From: Ilumatobacteraceae bacterium
Lineage (GTDB): Bacteria > Actinomycetota > Acidimicrobiia > Acidimicrobiales > Ilumatobacteraceae
Reading direction: 5' to 3'
Length of the DNA: 64,000 bases
Assembly: GCA_025358075.1 (NCBI GenBank)
Contig: JANYKU010000182.1
Coordinates: 1 to 64,000, forward strand
The translations under genes and the position numbers were made by a program. This document shows positions 1 through 8,601 of the stretch, in pieces. Position 1 is the stretch's first letter; the number at the start of each line of letters is the position of its first letter. A model generated the notes under the pieces. That model ran no database searches, was not told the origin of the DNA, and saw only the letters and a program-made list of their open reading frames with translations.

Positions 1-209
1 ATCTCGTAGCCGTGCATCGGGCGCTCGAGCAGCAACAGCAACGCTGCAGTTCGAACGTCGCCGCGCCCTCGACGCGGGCCTCGGCCCATCGGGGCGTCGG
101 GCCCGAAGCCGAAGCCGCGTCCGCGGCGCCCGCCTCGCCCGCGGCGTGGTCCGCTGAAGGACCCGCGGAAGTCGAGTGAATGATCGTGTTCGCCGGATCG
201 TGGATCCAT
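1..209 (-). CDS. PadR-family transcriptional regulator (N-terminal part, runs off window)
   Basis: Reading leftward from ATG at 209 gives an open frame to the window edge (69 codons). The first 50 residues are a Gly/Arg-rich, low-complexity tail (GRGGRRGRGFGFG). It then enters RGDVRTAALLLLLERPMHGY, the hallmark start of the PadR winged-helix domain. A purine-rich stretch AGAGAAAGAGAG lies just upstream of the ATG as ribosome binding site. PadR proteins are usually autoregulated repressors; Gly/Arg-rich N-terminal extensions before the HTH are common in actinobacterial members. It is divergent from ugd with a perfect palindrome in between. The C-terminal dimerisation helix is outside the window, so the ligand or target class cannot be judged. 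Confidence 0.88.
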   Translation of the reverse strand, partial: MDPRSGEHDHSLDFRGSFSGPRRGRGGRRGRGFGFGPDAPMGRGPRRGRGDVRTAALLLLLERPMHGYE

Positions 210-257
210 TGGTGGAACTCTCTTTCTCTGTTCTGGTTCGTGTGAAGTGATGTAGTC

Positions 258-269
258 ACGATATATCGT
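258..269. promoter_or_regulatory. 12-bp perfect palindrome, candidate PadR operator
   Basis: ACGATATATCGT is its own reverse complement and lies in the 119-bp gap between the divergent padR-like gene and ugd, about 50 bp upstream of the padR start. Position and symmetry suit an autoregulatory operator; binding is inference. Downstream on the plus strand, TAACCT at 314-319 is a candidate -10 box for ugd, nine bases before its ATG. Confidence 0.5.
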
Positions 270-328
270 TATTGCATCGTTCACAACTTCGATCACAAAA
301 AGATGCGACGGGGTAACCTCTCCACCCC

Positions 329-1609
329 ATGACCAAGATCGCCGTCATCGGCACCGGTTACGTGGGCCTCACCACAGGGGCGTGCTTCGCCCACATGGGG
401 CACCAGGTGGTCTGCGCCGACATCGACCCGGCCAAGGTCGAGAGCCTGCGCAACGGCGTGATCCCGATCGTCGAGCTCGGCTTGCAGGAGCTGGTCGAAG
501 AAGGCCTCGCCGGTGGCCGTCTGTCGTTCGTGCTCGGCGCGGCGAGCGCCGCCAAGGATTGCGAGATCGCCTTCCTCTGCGTGCCGACCCCACAGGGCGA
601 GGACGGCTCGGCAGATCTCAGCTACATCGAAACGGCGGCACGAGAGATCGGGCCCGTCCTTCCTTACGAGGCCGTCGTCGTCAACAAGTCGACCGTGCCC
701 GTTGGCAGCGCAACGAGCGTCGAGCGGGTGTTGGGCCGTCCCGACGTGAAGGTGGTGTCCAATCCCGAGTTCTTGCGCGAGGGCTCCGCGGTGCAGGACT
801 TCCTGCGGCCCGACCGCGTCGTCATCGGTTGCAACGATCAGGCTGCGGCGCTGAAGGTGTCCGCGTTGTACGACCGCATCAGCGCCCCAGTGATCATCAC
901 CGATCCTGCCTCCGCCGAGACCATCAAGTACGCGGCCAACGCGTTCTTGGCCACCAAGCTGAGCTTCATCAACGCCATCGCGGCGATCTGCGAGGGCGTC
1001 GGCGCGGATGTCAACGACGTCGTCGTCGGCATGGGCTCCGACAAGCGCATCGGTCAAGACTTCCTGAGGCCCGGTCCCGGTTGGGGCGGCAGTTGCTTCG
1101 GGAAGGATTCGCGAGCCTTGTTGAAGATCGCCAACGATGCCGGCTACCACTTCGATCTTCTCGACGGCGTCATCGCTGTCAACGAGGAACAGTTCGATCG
1201 TGTCACCGACAAGATCCGCGTCGCAGCCGGTGGCGATCTCAGCAAGTCGACCATCGCAGTGTGGGGGCTCACGTTCAAGGCTCGCACCGACGACCTTCGC
1301 GAGTCACCGTCGCTGGCAATCGTCGATCGCCTGATCACGGCCGGCGCAACCGTGCGCGCCTACGACCCCACCGTCCACTCCATGAAGGCTGGCGTGCCGT
1401 CGGGTACCACCATCGCCGACAGCGCGTACTCGGCATGCACCGGCGCCGACGTGCTGGCCGTTCTCACCGAATGGGACGAGTTCCGTTGGGTCGACATCGC
1501 CGAGGTGAAGGCCGCCATGCACGGCCGGGCAGTGGTCGATGCCCGCAACCTCTTGGAGCGCAACGACTGGCGACGCGCCGGCTTCGATTTCCAGGGCATC
1601 GGTCGCTGA
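329..1609 (+). CDS. ugd: UDP-glucose 6-dehydrogenase
   Basis: 426 residues, the usual length for the UDP-glucose/GDP-mannose dehydrogenase family. The N-terminal Rossmann motif is IAVIGTGYVGLTTG (residues 4-17). The catalytic cysteine motif GPGWGGSCFGKDS places the nucleophile at Cys256. The C-terminal UDP-binding domain follows, with WGLTFKARTDDLRESPS. The enzyme oxidises UDP-glucose twice with NAD to UDP-glucuronate in the cytosol. It is followed, after a lipoprotein gene, by a UDP-glucuronate decarboxylase-like enzyme and GalE, so the operon likely supplies UDP-glucuronate/UDP-xylose/UDP-galactose for surface polysaccharide. The ATG at 329 begins directly at the Rossmann fold; upstream spacing suggests a very short leader. 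Confidence 0.95.
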   Translation: MTKIAVIGTGYVGLTTGACFAHMGHQVVCADIDPAKVESLRNGVIPIVELGLQELVEEGLAGGRLSFVLGAASAAKDCEIAFLCVPTPQGEDGSADLSYIETAAREIGPVLPYEAVVVNKSTVPVGSATSVERVLGRPDVKVVSNPEFLREGSAVQDFLRPDRVVIGCNDQAAALKVSALYDRISAPVIITDPASAETIKYAANAFLATKLSFINAIAAICEGVGADVNDVVVGMGSDKRIGQDFLRPGPGWGGSCFGKDSRALLKIANDAGYHFDLLDGVIAVNEEQFDRVTDKIRVAAGGDLSKSTIAVWGLTFKARTDDLRESPSLAIVDRLITAGATVRAYDPTVHSMKAGVPSGTTIADSAYSACTGADVLAVLTEWDEFRWVDIAEVKAAMHGRAVVDARNLLERNDWRRAGFDFQGIGR

Positions 1610-1628
1610 ACCCGTAGAATCGTCGATC

Positions 1629-2663
1629 ATGACTCGGGCAGGAGCACGATCACTGTGGCTTGCCTGGCCTGCACTGCTCGTCGCGTGTTCGAGCTCACCA
1701 ACCGCCACTGCGACCACGGCGCCCTCGACGTCGGTCATAGAAGCCGCGGCCCCGACGGCGTCGGTCGCGCCGACAACGACGACGGCCGACACCACGCCGA
1801 CTTCTGGGCCGACTTCTGGGCCGACTTCTACGCCGGCTCCCACGGTGGCGCCTCCGTCCACCATCACCCCGATCGACCCATCGCTGTTGATCCCGCTGGC
1901 GATCGGCAACAAGGCGTTCCCCGCCCCCGCCGACGAACTGGCCAGCGAGCAACATGGATTCACCGGCGACCCCAACGCGACGTTGCAAGCGTGGTCGATC
2001 ACACCGATCGCAGTTCCCACCGGGCCCGACGTGCGACTGCTCGGGTTCGCACGCACCATCGGAATCAACTCGACGACCGCCACCTTCCTCACCGGGCCCA
2101 TCGATCCCGAGGCTGTGTTGACGACGATCGCCGCAGCCCTCGCACCGACGTCGACCTACAACGTCACCCGATCGACTCGAACCAACGGCTCCGCCACGAT
2201 CCACCGCTTCGACGCGCAGCCGACCACGGTGCAGGGCACCCCGCCGGGATGGTCGGTCGAAGCCAGCACGATCGATCAGCTCGGCATCGTGGGCATCACC
2301 CGCCACGACTACACCTTCGACAAGGTCGTGCCGACGTTCAACGACCTTCCGTCGCAGCTGCAGCCACAGGTCGCCAACCAAGACGCGATCGCGGTGACCA
2401 TCGGTGGTGCACTATCGAGCATCAACTACGAATTCGGCGTCACCGCGCTGGGCGATGTGCCGGCACATCGCACGCGCCTCACCTACGACATCGCCAGCGA
2501 CCTCCCCACGGCCACCACCAACCTCACCGCGCGGCTGACGACTGGATGGGACAGCAACCAGCTGCCCGACGCGGTGACCTTCACGTCGACGACGACCTCC
2601 GAGGTGTGGACGCTCGACGACTTCGGCGGCACCACCCATCTCACCTACGACACGGGAAGCTGA
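1629..2663 (+). CDS. Lipoprotein of unknown function
   Basis: 344 residues from ATG 1629; a TAGAAT box at 1615-1620, eight bases before the ATG, supports this start over an upstream in-frame one inside ugd. The N-terminus is a lipoprotein signal: hydrophobic WLAWPALL followed by lipobox LVAC with acyl-Cys20. A Ser/Thr/Pro/Ala-rich linker follows (about residues 20-80), including a 15-nt tandem repeat encoding SGPTSGPTS. The remaining roughly 260 residues are beta-rich with no motif I recognise. It is probably exported and membrane-anchored. It sits in the UDP-sugar operon, one base before the downstream epimerase ATG, so it may act in envelope polysaccharide handling, but this rests on context only. 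Confidence 0.8.
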   Translation: MTRAGARSLWLAWPALLVACSSSPTATATTAPSTSVIEAAAPTASVAPTTTTADTTPTSGPTSGPTSTPAPTVAPPSTITPIDPSLLIPLAIGNKAFPAPADELASEQHGFTGDPNATLQAWSITPIAVPTGPDVRLLGFARTIGINSTTATFLTGPIDPEAVLTTIAAALAPTSTYNVTRSTRTNGSATIHRFDAQPTTVQGTPPGWSVEASTIDQLGIVGITRHDYTFDKVVPTFNDLPSQLQPQVANQDAIAVTIGGALSSINYEFGVTALGDVPAHRTRLTYDIASDLPTATTNLTARLTTGWDSNQLPDAVTFTSTTTSEVWTLDDFGGTTHLTYDTGS

Positions 2664-2664
2664 A

Positions 2665-3615
2665 ATGCGCCATCTGCTCGCCGGCGGTGGCGGATTCATC
2701 GGCTCACACCTCACCGAACTGTTGCTGAACCGCGGCGACGAGGTCGTGGTGATCGACAACTTCGCCACCGGTCGGCGACGCAACATCGCCCACCTCGCCG
2801 GCCATCCCAACTTCACCCTGATCGAACACGACATCACCACCACGTTGCCAGCGTTCGACGGTGGGTTCGACACCGTGCTCGATCTCGCCAGCCCGGCCTC
2901 ACCCACCGACTTCGCGACCATGCCGCTCGAGATCCTGGCCGTCGGCTCCATCGGCACACGCAACCTGCTCGACCTCGCCACCGCGGTCGGCGGGCGGTTC
3001 TTCCTGGCATCGACCAGCGAGGTCTACGGCGATCCCCTCGTGCACCCGCAACCCGAAACGTATTGGGGCAACGTCAGCTCGATCGGGCCGCGCAGCTGCT
3101 ACGACGAGGCCAAGCGGTTCAGCGAAGCAATCACCATGGCCTACCACCGCATGCACGGTCTCGAGGTACGCATCGCTCGGATCTTCAACACCTACGGCGA
3201 ACGGATGCGGCCCGACGACGGGCGGGTCGTCAACACGATGGTCGTTCAGGCGTTGCGCGGCGAGCCGATCACATTGCACGGCGATGGCTCGCAGACTCGC
3301 AGCTTCGTCCACGTCGCCGACGAGATCGTCGGGCTGACGGCGGTGCTCGACGGCAACCTCACCGGCCCCGTCAACGTCGGCAACCCCAGCGAGTTCACGA
3401 TCCGCCGGCTCGCAGAACTGATCATCGAGCTGACCCGGTCGCCCAGCGAGATCATCTCGATCCCACTGCCGCCAGAGCGTGAGGGCGACCCGGCCCAACG
3501 GTGCCCTGACATCACCCTGGTCAACAGCACCTACGGCTGGGCACCGACGATCGAACTCGTCGACGGGCTGGCCCGAATGATCCAGTGGTTCCGAACCGAG
3601 GAGGGGATCGTATGA
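2665..3615 (+). CDS. NAD-dependent epimerase, UDP-glucuronate decarboxylase type
   Basis: 316 residues of the extended SDR family. Visible motifs are the NAD-binding GGGGFIGSH near the N-terminus, SPASP (typical of UDP-xylose synthase), the catalytic Ser/Tyr/Lys set in STSEVYGDP and YDEAKR, and ARIFNTYGERM. These match bacterial UXS enzymes that decarboxylate UDP-glucuronate to UDP-xylose via a 4-keto intermediate. The upstream ugd would supply its substrate, which strengthens the call. dTDP-glucose 4,6-dehydratase is the main alternative within the family. The gene starts one base after the lipoprotein stop and overlaps galE by ATGA, so translation is likely coupled. Confidence 0.85.
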   Translation: MRHLLAGGGGFIGSHLTELLLNRGDEVVVIDNFATGRRRNIAHLAGHPNFTLIEHDITTTLPAFDGGFDTVLDLASPASPTDFATMPLEILAVGSIGTRNLLDLATAVGGRFFLASTSEVYGDPLVHPQPETYWGNVSSIGPRSCYDEAKRFSEAITMAYHRMHGLEVRIARIFNTYGERMRPDDGRVVNTMVVQALRGEPITLHGDGSQTRSFVHVADEIVGLTAVLDGNLTGPVNVGNPSEFTIRRLAELIIELTRSPSEIISIPLPPEREGDPAQRCPDITLVNSTYGWAPTIELVDGLARMIQWFRTEEGIV

Positions 3616-4601
3616 GCATCCTGGTCACCGGCGGAGCCGGCTACATCGGCTCGCACACCGTGCGTCGTCTCACGGCCCTCGGGCATGAGGTGGTCGTCCT
3701 CGACTCGATGGAATACGGCCACCGCGACGCCGTGATCGAGGCCGAACTCGTCGAAGGCAACATTGCCGATCTCGACCTCGTCGTCGAGCTGTGCACACGA
3801 CGTGACGTCACCCAAGTCGTGCACTTCGCGGCGTACAAGAGCGTGGGCGAATCGATGGAGCAGCCGTCGCGCTACTGGCTGAACAACGTGACGGGCACGG
3901 TCAAGTTGGTCGAGGCGATGCTGACCGCGGGCGTCAAGGACATCGTCTTCTCGTCGTCGTGCTCGGTGTACGGCACACCCGCGGTGGTGCCGGTCACCGA
4001 GGATGCGCCGATCCAGCCCGAGAGCGTGTACGCCGAGTCGAAGGCCACGACCGAGCGCATCCTGCATTGGTACGGCGTCAGCCATGGCCTGCGGTCGGTC
4101 AGCCTCCGTTACTTCAACGCCGCGGGTGCCAGCGCCGACAGCCGGATCGGCGAGGACTGGGCGCAATCGCTCAACCTCATCCCATTGGTGATGAAGGCCA
4201 CGCTCGGGAAGGGCCCGGCGGTGAAGGTCTTCGGCATGGATTACTCAACACCCGACGGGACCTGCATCCGCGATTACATCCACGTCGACGATCTCGCCGA
4301 CGCCCACGTAAAGGCGCTCGACCATCTCGGAGCCGGCGGCAGCTCAACGGCGCTCAACGTCGGCACCGGCCGCGGCAGCAGCGTGATGGAAGTGATCAAC
4401 GCCACCGAGCGGTTGACGGGTCGATCGGTCCCGTGGCAGGTAGCCCCCCGGCGAGCCGGTGACCCGGTTGCGGTGTACGCCGATCCGACCCGGGCCCGCG
4501 AGGAGCTGGGCTGGTATCCCGAACACGGCCTCGACGACATCGTCGCCTCGGCGTGGCAGTGGCACTGCACCCACCTCGACGGCTACGACGACTCGCCCTG
4601 A
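3612..4601 (+). CDS. galE: UDP-glucose 4-epimerase
   Basis: 329 residues. The Rossmann motif ILVTGGAGYIGSHT is at residues 3-16, followed by VHFAAYKSVGES, SSSCSVYG and the YAESKATTE active site (Tyr-x3-Lys), then LRYFNAAGA and RDYIHVDDLADAH, all diagnostic of GalE. It interconverts UDP-glucose and UDP-galactose. The ATG at 3612 overlaps the preceding stop (ATGA), which decides against an in-frame start 27 bases upstream. Last gene of the UDP-sugar operon; its 3' end overlaps the convergent hydrolase gene by 19 bp. Confidence 0.93.
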   Translation: MSILVTGGAGYIGSHTVRRLTALGHEVVVLDSMEYGHRDAVIEAELVEGNIADLDLVVELCTRRDVTQVVHFAAYKSVGESMEQPSRYWLNNVTGTVKLVEAMLTAGVKDIVFSSSCSVYGTPAVVPVTEDAPIQPESVYAESKATTERILHWYGVSHGLRSVSLRYFNAAGASADSRIGEDWAQSLNLIPLVMKATLGKGPAVKVFGMDYSTPDGTCIRDYIHVDDLADAHVKALDHLGAGGSSTALNVGTGRGSSVMEVINATERLTGRSVPWQVAPRRAGDPVAVYADPTRAREELGWYPEHGLDDIVASAWQWHCTHLDGYDDSP

Positions 4602-5341
4602 CGCTGCCGGTCGAGCCAACCGAGCAACACGGCGACGGCCCGCGGGTCGTGCCGAAGACGGTGGCCGGCACCGGGGATCAAGCGCAGCTCGGCCGCGCCG
4701 TGAGCCTCGGCCAACTGCCGCGCGTCGACCGTCGGAACAATGTCGTCGTCGTCACCGTGCATGACCAGCAACGGTCGCGGCGCCAGTCGGCGAGCGGCAT
4801 CCGCCGGCCGGAAGCGACGCAACTCACGTGCCCACTCGTCGAACGACGGCGGGAAGCTCGGGGTGCGGATCGCGCCGATCTCGCGGGCATGTTCGAGGAA
4901 CCGCCGCGGCTGCGCTGCCCAGTCGTCGAAATCTGCTCGCGGGCTCAACAGCGCCGCGCCACGGACTCGCGGATCGTCGGCGGCGACACACATGACCACC
5001 GAGCCACCGGTGTTCGTGCCGACCAACCAGATTCCGGTCGGCCCGGCCTCGTCGATGAGGTGGTTGATGGCGGCTCGCAGGTCGTCGACCCAACCCTGCA
5101 ACGAGAAGTCGCCCTCGCTCGTCCCACATCCGCGAAACATGAACGTCATCGCCACCCAGCCGAGCTCGTTGGCCATCCGATCGATCAGCTCCGGAAAGGT
5201 GCCGGCGCTCTGTCGCGCATCGAGCGGACCGATCGGGAACCCATGACACAGGATCAATCCCGGCAACGGCCCGTGGCGGCCTGCCGGACGCGCCAAGTAG
5301 CGGGACAGAACGAGGTCGCCGGACTTGAACTCGCCGTTCAC
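4583..5341 (-). CDS. Alpha/beta hydrolase
   Basis: About 252 residues from GTG 5341; an alternative GTG at 5410 has a better ribosome binding site (GAGG) but would lie inside the upstream gene. The fold is shown by LILCHGFPIG near the N-terminus (oxyanion loop), MFRGCGTSEGDF, VGTNTGGSVV, PLLVMHGDDDDIVP (acid) and GAGHRLRHD (catalytic His). The usual nucleophile elbow GxSxG reads GTNTGG here, with Thr or Asn at the Ser position, so classical serine hydrolase chemistry is doubtful. Substrate unknown. Transcribed with the small upstream gene, 10 bp away. Confidence 0.75.
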   Translation of the reverse strand: MNGEFKSGDLVLSRYLARPAGRHGPLPGLILCHGFPIGPLDARQSAGTFPELIDRMANELGWVAMTFMFRGCGTSEGDFSLQGWVDDLRAAINHLIDEAGPTGIWLVGTNTGGSVVMCVAADDPRVRGAALLSPRADFDDWAAQPRRFLEHAREIGAIRTPSFPPSFDEWARELRRFRPADAARRLAPRPLLVMHGDDDDIVPTVDARQLAEAHGAAELRLIPGAGHRLRHDPRAVAVLLGWLDRQRQGESS

Positions 5342-5351
5342 ATTCTCTGGC

Positions 5352-5576
5352 TCATGCCCTTGGCTTGCGTTGGCGACGCACGAGTCCAGTGCGGGCCAAC
5401 GTGTACCCACGGTTGCGTGCCTCGACCAGCGTGTCGGGGCCGAAACACAAGCCGGTTTCGGCGTCGACGATGTCGTCGATCACCGCCGCGTCATCCCATG
5501 AATCGAGGTCGTAGACCAACTGCGTGCGCTTGTCTCCCAGGAACCTGGTGTGCTCGAAACGCGACGGTCGCTGCAT
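5352..5576 (-). CDS. Conserved hypothetical protein, 74 residues
   Basis: Start taken at ATG 5576 (MQRPSRFEH); an in-frame GTG lies 21 bases upstream. The protein is small and soluble, with RFLGDKRTQLVYDLD in the N-terminal half and GPDTLVEARNRGYTLA near the C-terminus. It has no signal, membrane segment or cysteine cluster (one Cys). I do not recognise a named family. It is divergent from the DsbA-fold gene (46-bp gap) and precedes the hydrolase, with which it probably forms an operon. Confidence 0.6.
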   Translation of the reverse strand: MQRPSRFEHTRFLGDKRTQLVYDLDSWDDAAVIDDIVDAETGLCFGPDTLVEARNRGYTLARTGLVRRQRKPRA

Positions 5577-5622
5577 GTCGCCCGACGCTAGCGCCAAGAT
5601 CGGTCGATGCGAAGATGAGCCG

Positions 5623-6294
5623 GTGCCCTCCCCCGTCGAGTTCTACTTCGACCCGATGTGCCCGTGGGCCTATCAGACTTCGCTGTGGATCCGTGACGTT
5701 CGGTCCCAGATCGACCTCGAGATCACCTGGAGGTTCTTCTCGCTGGAGGAGATCAACCGGCCCGAGGGCAAGCGGCATCCGTGGGAACGACCGTTGGCGT
5801 ACGGCTGGACGCCGATGCGCGTCGCTGCATGGTTGCGACGAATCGACATGGACCTGTGTGATCGGTGGTACGCGGCCTGTGGGCACGCACTCCACGTCGA
5901 GGGTCGGCGGTTCTACGAGCGTGACGTTGCCCTCCAACTTCTCGATTCGATCGGCGCACCTTCGAGGGCGTGGGACGACGCGCTGGCCGATCTCACCACT
6001 CACGACGACGTGCGCGCCGACCACGATCACGCGGTCGCCACCTATGGCGCATTCGGCGTGCCGATCATCATCCTGCCCAACGAACGTGCCGTGTTCGGCC
6101 CCGTCGTGGTACCCGCGCCCGCCGGCGCGGCCGCGCTGCGCTTGTGGGAGCTGTGCATCGCCTACTCGGAGATCGACGGACTGTTCGAGCTCAAGACTCC
6201 CAAGACGCACGCCGATCTGCGAATGATCGCCAGCACGTTCCAGCCCTACTTGGTAGCGCGCCAGTGGGCAACCATCCAGAACCCCGCACCGTGA
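5623..6294 (+). CDS. DsbA-family oxidoreductase / 2-hydroxychromene-2-carboxylate isomerase-like
   Basis: 223 residues from GTG 5623, chosen because FYFDPMCPWAY, the DsbA/HCCA N-terminal strand and active-site loop, begins right after it. The loop has a single Cys (PMCPW) rather than CxxC, as in HCCA isomerases and mycothiol/glutathione-type transferases of the thioredoxin fold. The helical insertion spans the middle, and YGAFGVPIIILP carries the cis-Pro loop (GVP). Probably cytosolic with no signal peptide. It sits seven bases before an MDMPI-family gene, which fits a shared thiol-cofactor (mycothiol) detoxification role; the substrate cannot be named. Confidence 0.8.
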   Translation: MPSPVEFYFDPMCPWAYQTSLWIRDVRSQIDLEITWRFFSLEEINRPEGKRHPWERPLAYGWTPMRVAAWLRRIDMDLCDRWYAACGHALHVEGRRFYERDVALQLLDSIGAPSRAWDDALADLTTHDDVRADHDHAVATYGAFGVPIIILPNERAVFGPVVVPAPAGAAALRLWELCIAYSEIDGLFELKTPKTHADLRMIASTFQPYLVARQWATIQNPAP

Positions 6295-6301
6295 GGCAGC
6301 C

Positions 6302-7108
6302 ATGATCCCCACCGACCTGATCGACAACCTCGAGGCTGTCTGGCGGTCGACTTCGGCATTGGGTGCCGAGCTCGACGAGCGCGAGTGGAAGCTGCCAACC
6401 GATCTGCCCGGCTGGACTGTGCAAGACAACCTCGCCCACTTGATCGGCACCGAGCGGATGCTGCAAGGTCTCCCAGCCGCGGCGACGCCGGCCGAGATGG
6501 GGAGCTACGTCAAGAACCCGATCGGACAGTTCAACGAGGCCGAGGTCGAGGCTCGCCGCGGTTGCACCGGCAGCGAAGTGCTGGCCGAGTGGAATGCGCT
6601 CGCCGCACTGCGCCTGGCCACCCTGCGCGCTGCCGACGAGTCGCAGTTCGCCAAGGAGATGATGAACCCGACCGGACCGGGCACGATGGCCGACTTCCTG
6701 CACATCCGTGTGCTCGATTGCTGGATCCACGAGCAAGACATGCGCCGCGCCGTCGACCGGCCCGGCCACATGGCGGGCCCGGCAGCGGAGCACACGATCG
6801 ATCGCCTGCTGCGCACGATCCCGATGGTGGTCGGCAAGCGAGCGGCGACACCGGAGGGCGGCGCGGTGATCCTCGACATCAGCGGAGACGTGAACCGGCA
6901 TGTGGTGTGCGAGGTCAACGGTGGCCGGGCGGCGATCGTCGATGCAGCAACGCACGAACCACTCGCCGCGATCCGCCTCGATCCGGAGACGTTCATCGTG
7001 CTGGCGACCGGTCGGCGCGGCGCCGAGTCGATCGCCGAACGAATCGAGATCACCGGCGACGAATCACTCGGTCGGCGCGTCGTCGACAACCTCAACATGA
7101 TGATCTAG
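6302..7108 (+). CDS. Maleylpyruvate isomerase family mycothiol-dependent enzyme
   Basis: 268 residues. The DinB-like four-helix MDMPI domain is seen at the N-terminus: DLPGWTVQDNLAHLIGTERM and RVLDCWIHEQDMRRA supply the metal-binding His/Glu pattern of the family. A C-terminal SCP2-like domain follows (VILDISGDVNRHVVCEV through GDESLGRRVVDNL). Family members use mycothiol as cofactor for isomerisation or conjugation, so the host probably makes mycothiol. It lies 7 bp behind the DsbA-fold gene. Its last 45 bp overlap the convergent downstream gene. Confidence 0.85.
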   Translation: MIPTDLIDNLEAVWRSTSALGAELDEREWKLPTDLPGWTVQDNLAHLIGTERMLQGLPAAATPAEMGSYVKNPIGQFNEAEVEARRGCTGSEVLAEWNALAALRLATLRAADESQFAKEMMNPTGPGTMADFLHIRVLDCWIHEQDMRRAVDRPGHMAGPAAEHTIDRLLRTIPMVVGKRAATPEGGAVILDISGDVNRHVVCEVNGGRAAIVDAATHEPLAAIRLDPETFIVLATGRRGAESIAERIEITGDESLGRRVVDNLNMMI

Positions 7109-7639
7109 GTCTCTCGACTCATCGCCGGCGTCGATTCGGGCCGCCGGCGCCTGTCCCGGCGCCAGCGCTGCTCGCGTCTCGCCGAGCTCCGTCGCGGTGG
7201 CCTGTGGACCCACTGCCCCGATCGCCTCGAAGTAGGCGTGGTGGGCATCGACGACCCGAACGACATCGACGTCGTCGAGGATCTCGATGCCGTTACGTTC
7301 GGCCTCGCCGAACAGGAAACCGGTGAGCGTGTCTTCCGTGACCACCACCGGTGTGGTGATGTCTTGGCGGCGGTCGACCACGTTCGATGGCTGCAACCCC
7401 TTGGCGTGCAACCACCGCATGTGGAAGGTCAGCAGTTGCTCCAACTCGTCGGGGGTCAGGCGGGCTTGGGTGTCGGACGGCAGATACTCGGCGACGAACT
7501 CGACGGCCTCATCGACGATGTACACCGAGCGCGGCGCGACCGAATCCAACCGGCGCGCCTCACGACCGACGACCACCGCGGCGATGACGAAGGTGCACAG
7601 CGCGCCGGCGATGATCAGGATGAGGGTGATGGCCGGCAT
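7064..7639 (-). CDS. Membrane-anchored hypothetical protein
   Basis: 191 residues. Residues 3-24 (AITLILIIAGALCTFVIAAVVV) form one N-terminal membrane helix, followed by a long soluble domain with acidic, alpha-helical character (TPDELEQLLTFHMRWLHAKG). GGTGAG precedes the ATG at 7639 as binding site. No known motif. Its 3' end overlaps the convergent MDMPI gene by 45 bp, so the C-terminal tail should be regarded with some caution. It lies just downstream of the tandem CHRD genes on the same strand. Confidence 0.65.
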   Translation of the reverse strand: MPAITLILIIAGALCTFVIAAVVVGREARRLDSVAPRSVYIVDEAVEFVAEYLPSDTQARLTPDELEQLLTFHMRWLHAKGLQPSNVVDRRQDITTPVVVTEDTLTGFLFGEAERNGIEILDDVDVVRVVDAHHAYFEAIGAVGPQATATELGETRAALAPGQAPAARIDAGDESRDLDHHVEVVDDAPTE

Positions 7640-7663
7640 CGAGGCTCACCCTAGCGATCGAGG

Positions 7664-8554
7664 TCAGAACAAGTACCCGATCACGTCGATGACGAAGTGC
7701 GTCGAGTTGGCTCCGGCCGTCACCTTCACCCGACCGCTGGCATCGACAGCCACGGTGGTGCTGACGGCAACGTTCTCGCCCGCTGTCGACCAGTTGATGC
7801 TGCTCGTCGACGGCTCGAGGATCGCTGCGCTGTACAGCTTCAAGAACCCGCCGTTGCCCGACGTCGATGTGACCGTGAGCGTGACCATCGCGGCGGTGGC
7901 ACCTGGCGGAACCGCGATGAAGCTTGCACCCAGCGCGTCTTTGCCCGTCGCCAGATTGATGTTCCGCGTCTCGGACGCGGCGATCTTGACGCCGGAGTTG
8001 TCGCGAGAGTCGTACGCCCGCAGCGGCACCGGCAGGAGATGCAACTCGCCTGCGGGAGCGGGCCCGGCAGCCAACTGACCTCGAATGGCTCCATTGAGGA
8101 AGCCGGCGGTGATCACGTTGACGTAGTAGTCCGACGGATTAGCGAGGATCGCATCGAGCGTCGCCGGCGGAGCCGCAACGCATCCTGTGGCGGAAGTGGC
8201 GCCGAGATTGGCGAAGGGCATGAACGACACAACGGGCACGCCACCCGCGGCATGTTCGATGTGCACGTCTGTCGGAGTCGCAATGCCGGTGTACGTGAGG
8301 TCCCAACAGACCTGGGCGTTGGTCGCGTCAACGACATCCAACGTGACGGCTGCGGTACCGGATCCGCTTGCGTTGCCAGACAACGCCGGCAGCACTTTGG
8401 CACTCGACAATTGGGCAAGGTACGGGGTTTGCGCTACCCGCAAGTAGCTCAGCGTGCCCTGATTGCTGCGGGCGTTGCCGAAGGCGATGCTCGGAATCGC
8501 GATCGCCGCGGTCATTCCGACCGCGGCCATAGCGATCAATGATTTCGTTTGCAT
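7664..8554 (-). CDS. Secreted CHRD-domain protein (paralogue A)
   Basis: 296 residues. The signal peptide is at 1-26 (MQTKSLIAMAAVGMTAAIAI, cleavage near AFG-NARS). A CHRD domain (about 45-165) is shown by VCWDLTYTG, DVHIEHA, YYVNVITAGF and NGAIRGQL. The C-terminal 125 residues form a second beta domain beginning PLRAYDSR and ending FVIDVIGYLF. This second domain recurs in the adjacent paralogue and, at the N-terminus, in the propeller protein at 39589. AGGGGA precedes the ATG. CHRD domains occur in extracellular proteins; the role here is unknown. About 100 bp separates it from its paralogue. Confidence 0.85.
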   Translation of the reverse strand: MQTKSLIAMAAVGMTAAIAIPSIAFGNARSNQGTLSYLRVAQTPYLAQLSSAKVLPALSGNASGSGTAAVTLDVVDATNAQVCWDLTYTGIATPTDVHIEHAAGGVPVVSFMPFANLGATSATGCVAAPPATLDAILANPSDYYVNVITAGFLNGAIRGQLAAGPAPAGELHLLPVPLRAYDSRDNSGVKIAASETRNINLATGKDALGASFIAVPPGATAAMVTLTVTSTSGNGGFLKLYSAAILEPSTSSINWSTAGENVAVSTTVAVDASGRVKVTAGANSTHFVIDVIGYLF

Positions 8555-8601
8555 GGGGGTCCCCTGTCTCGTACCGAAGAACGGTCGAGAGGACCCTAGG
8601 C

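Noticed and set aside
1800-1835. Tandem 15-bp repeat as a mobile-element trace
   Set aside because: It lies in frame in the low-complexity linker of a lipoprotein and simply encodes SGPT repeats.
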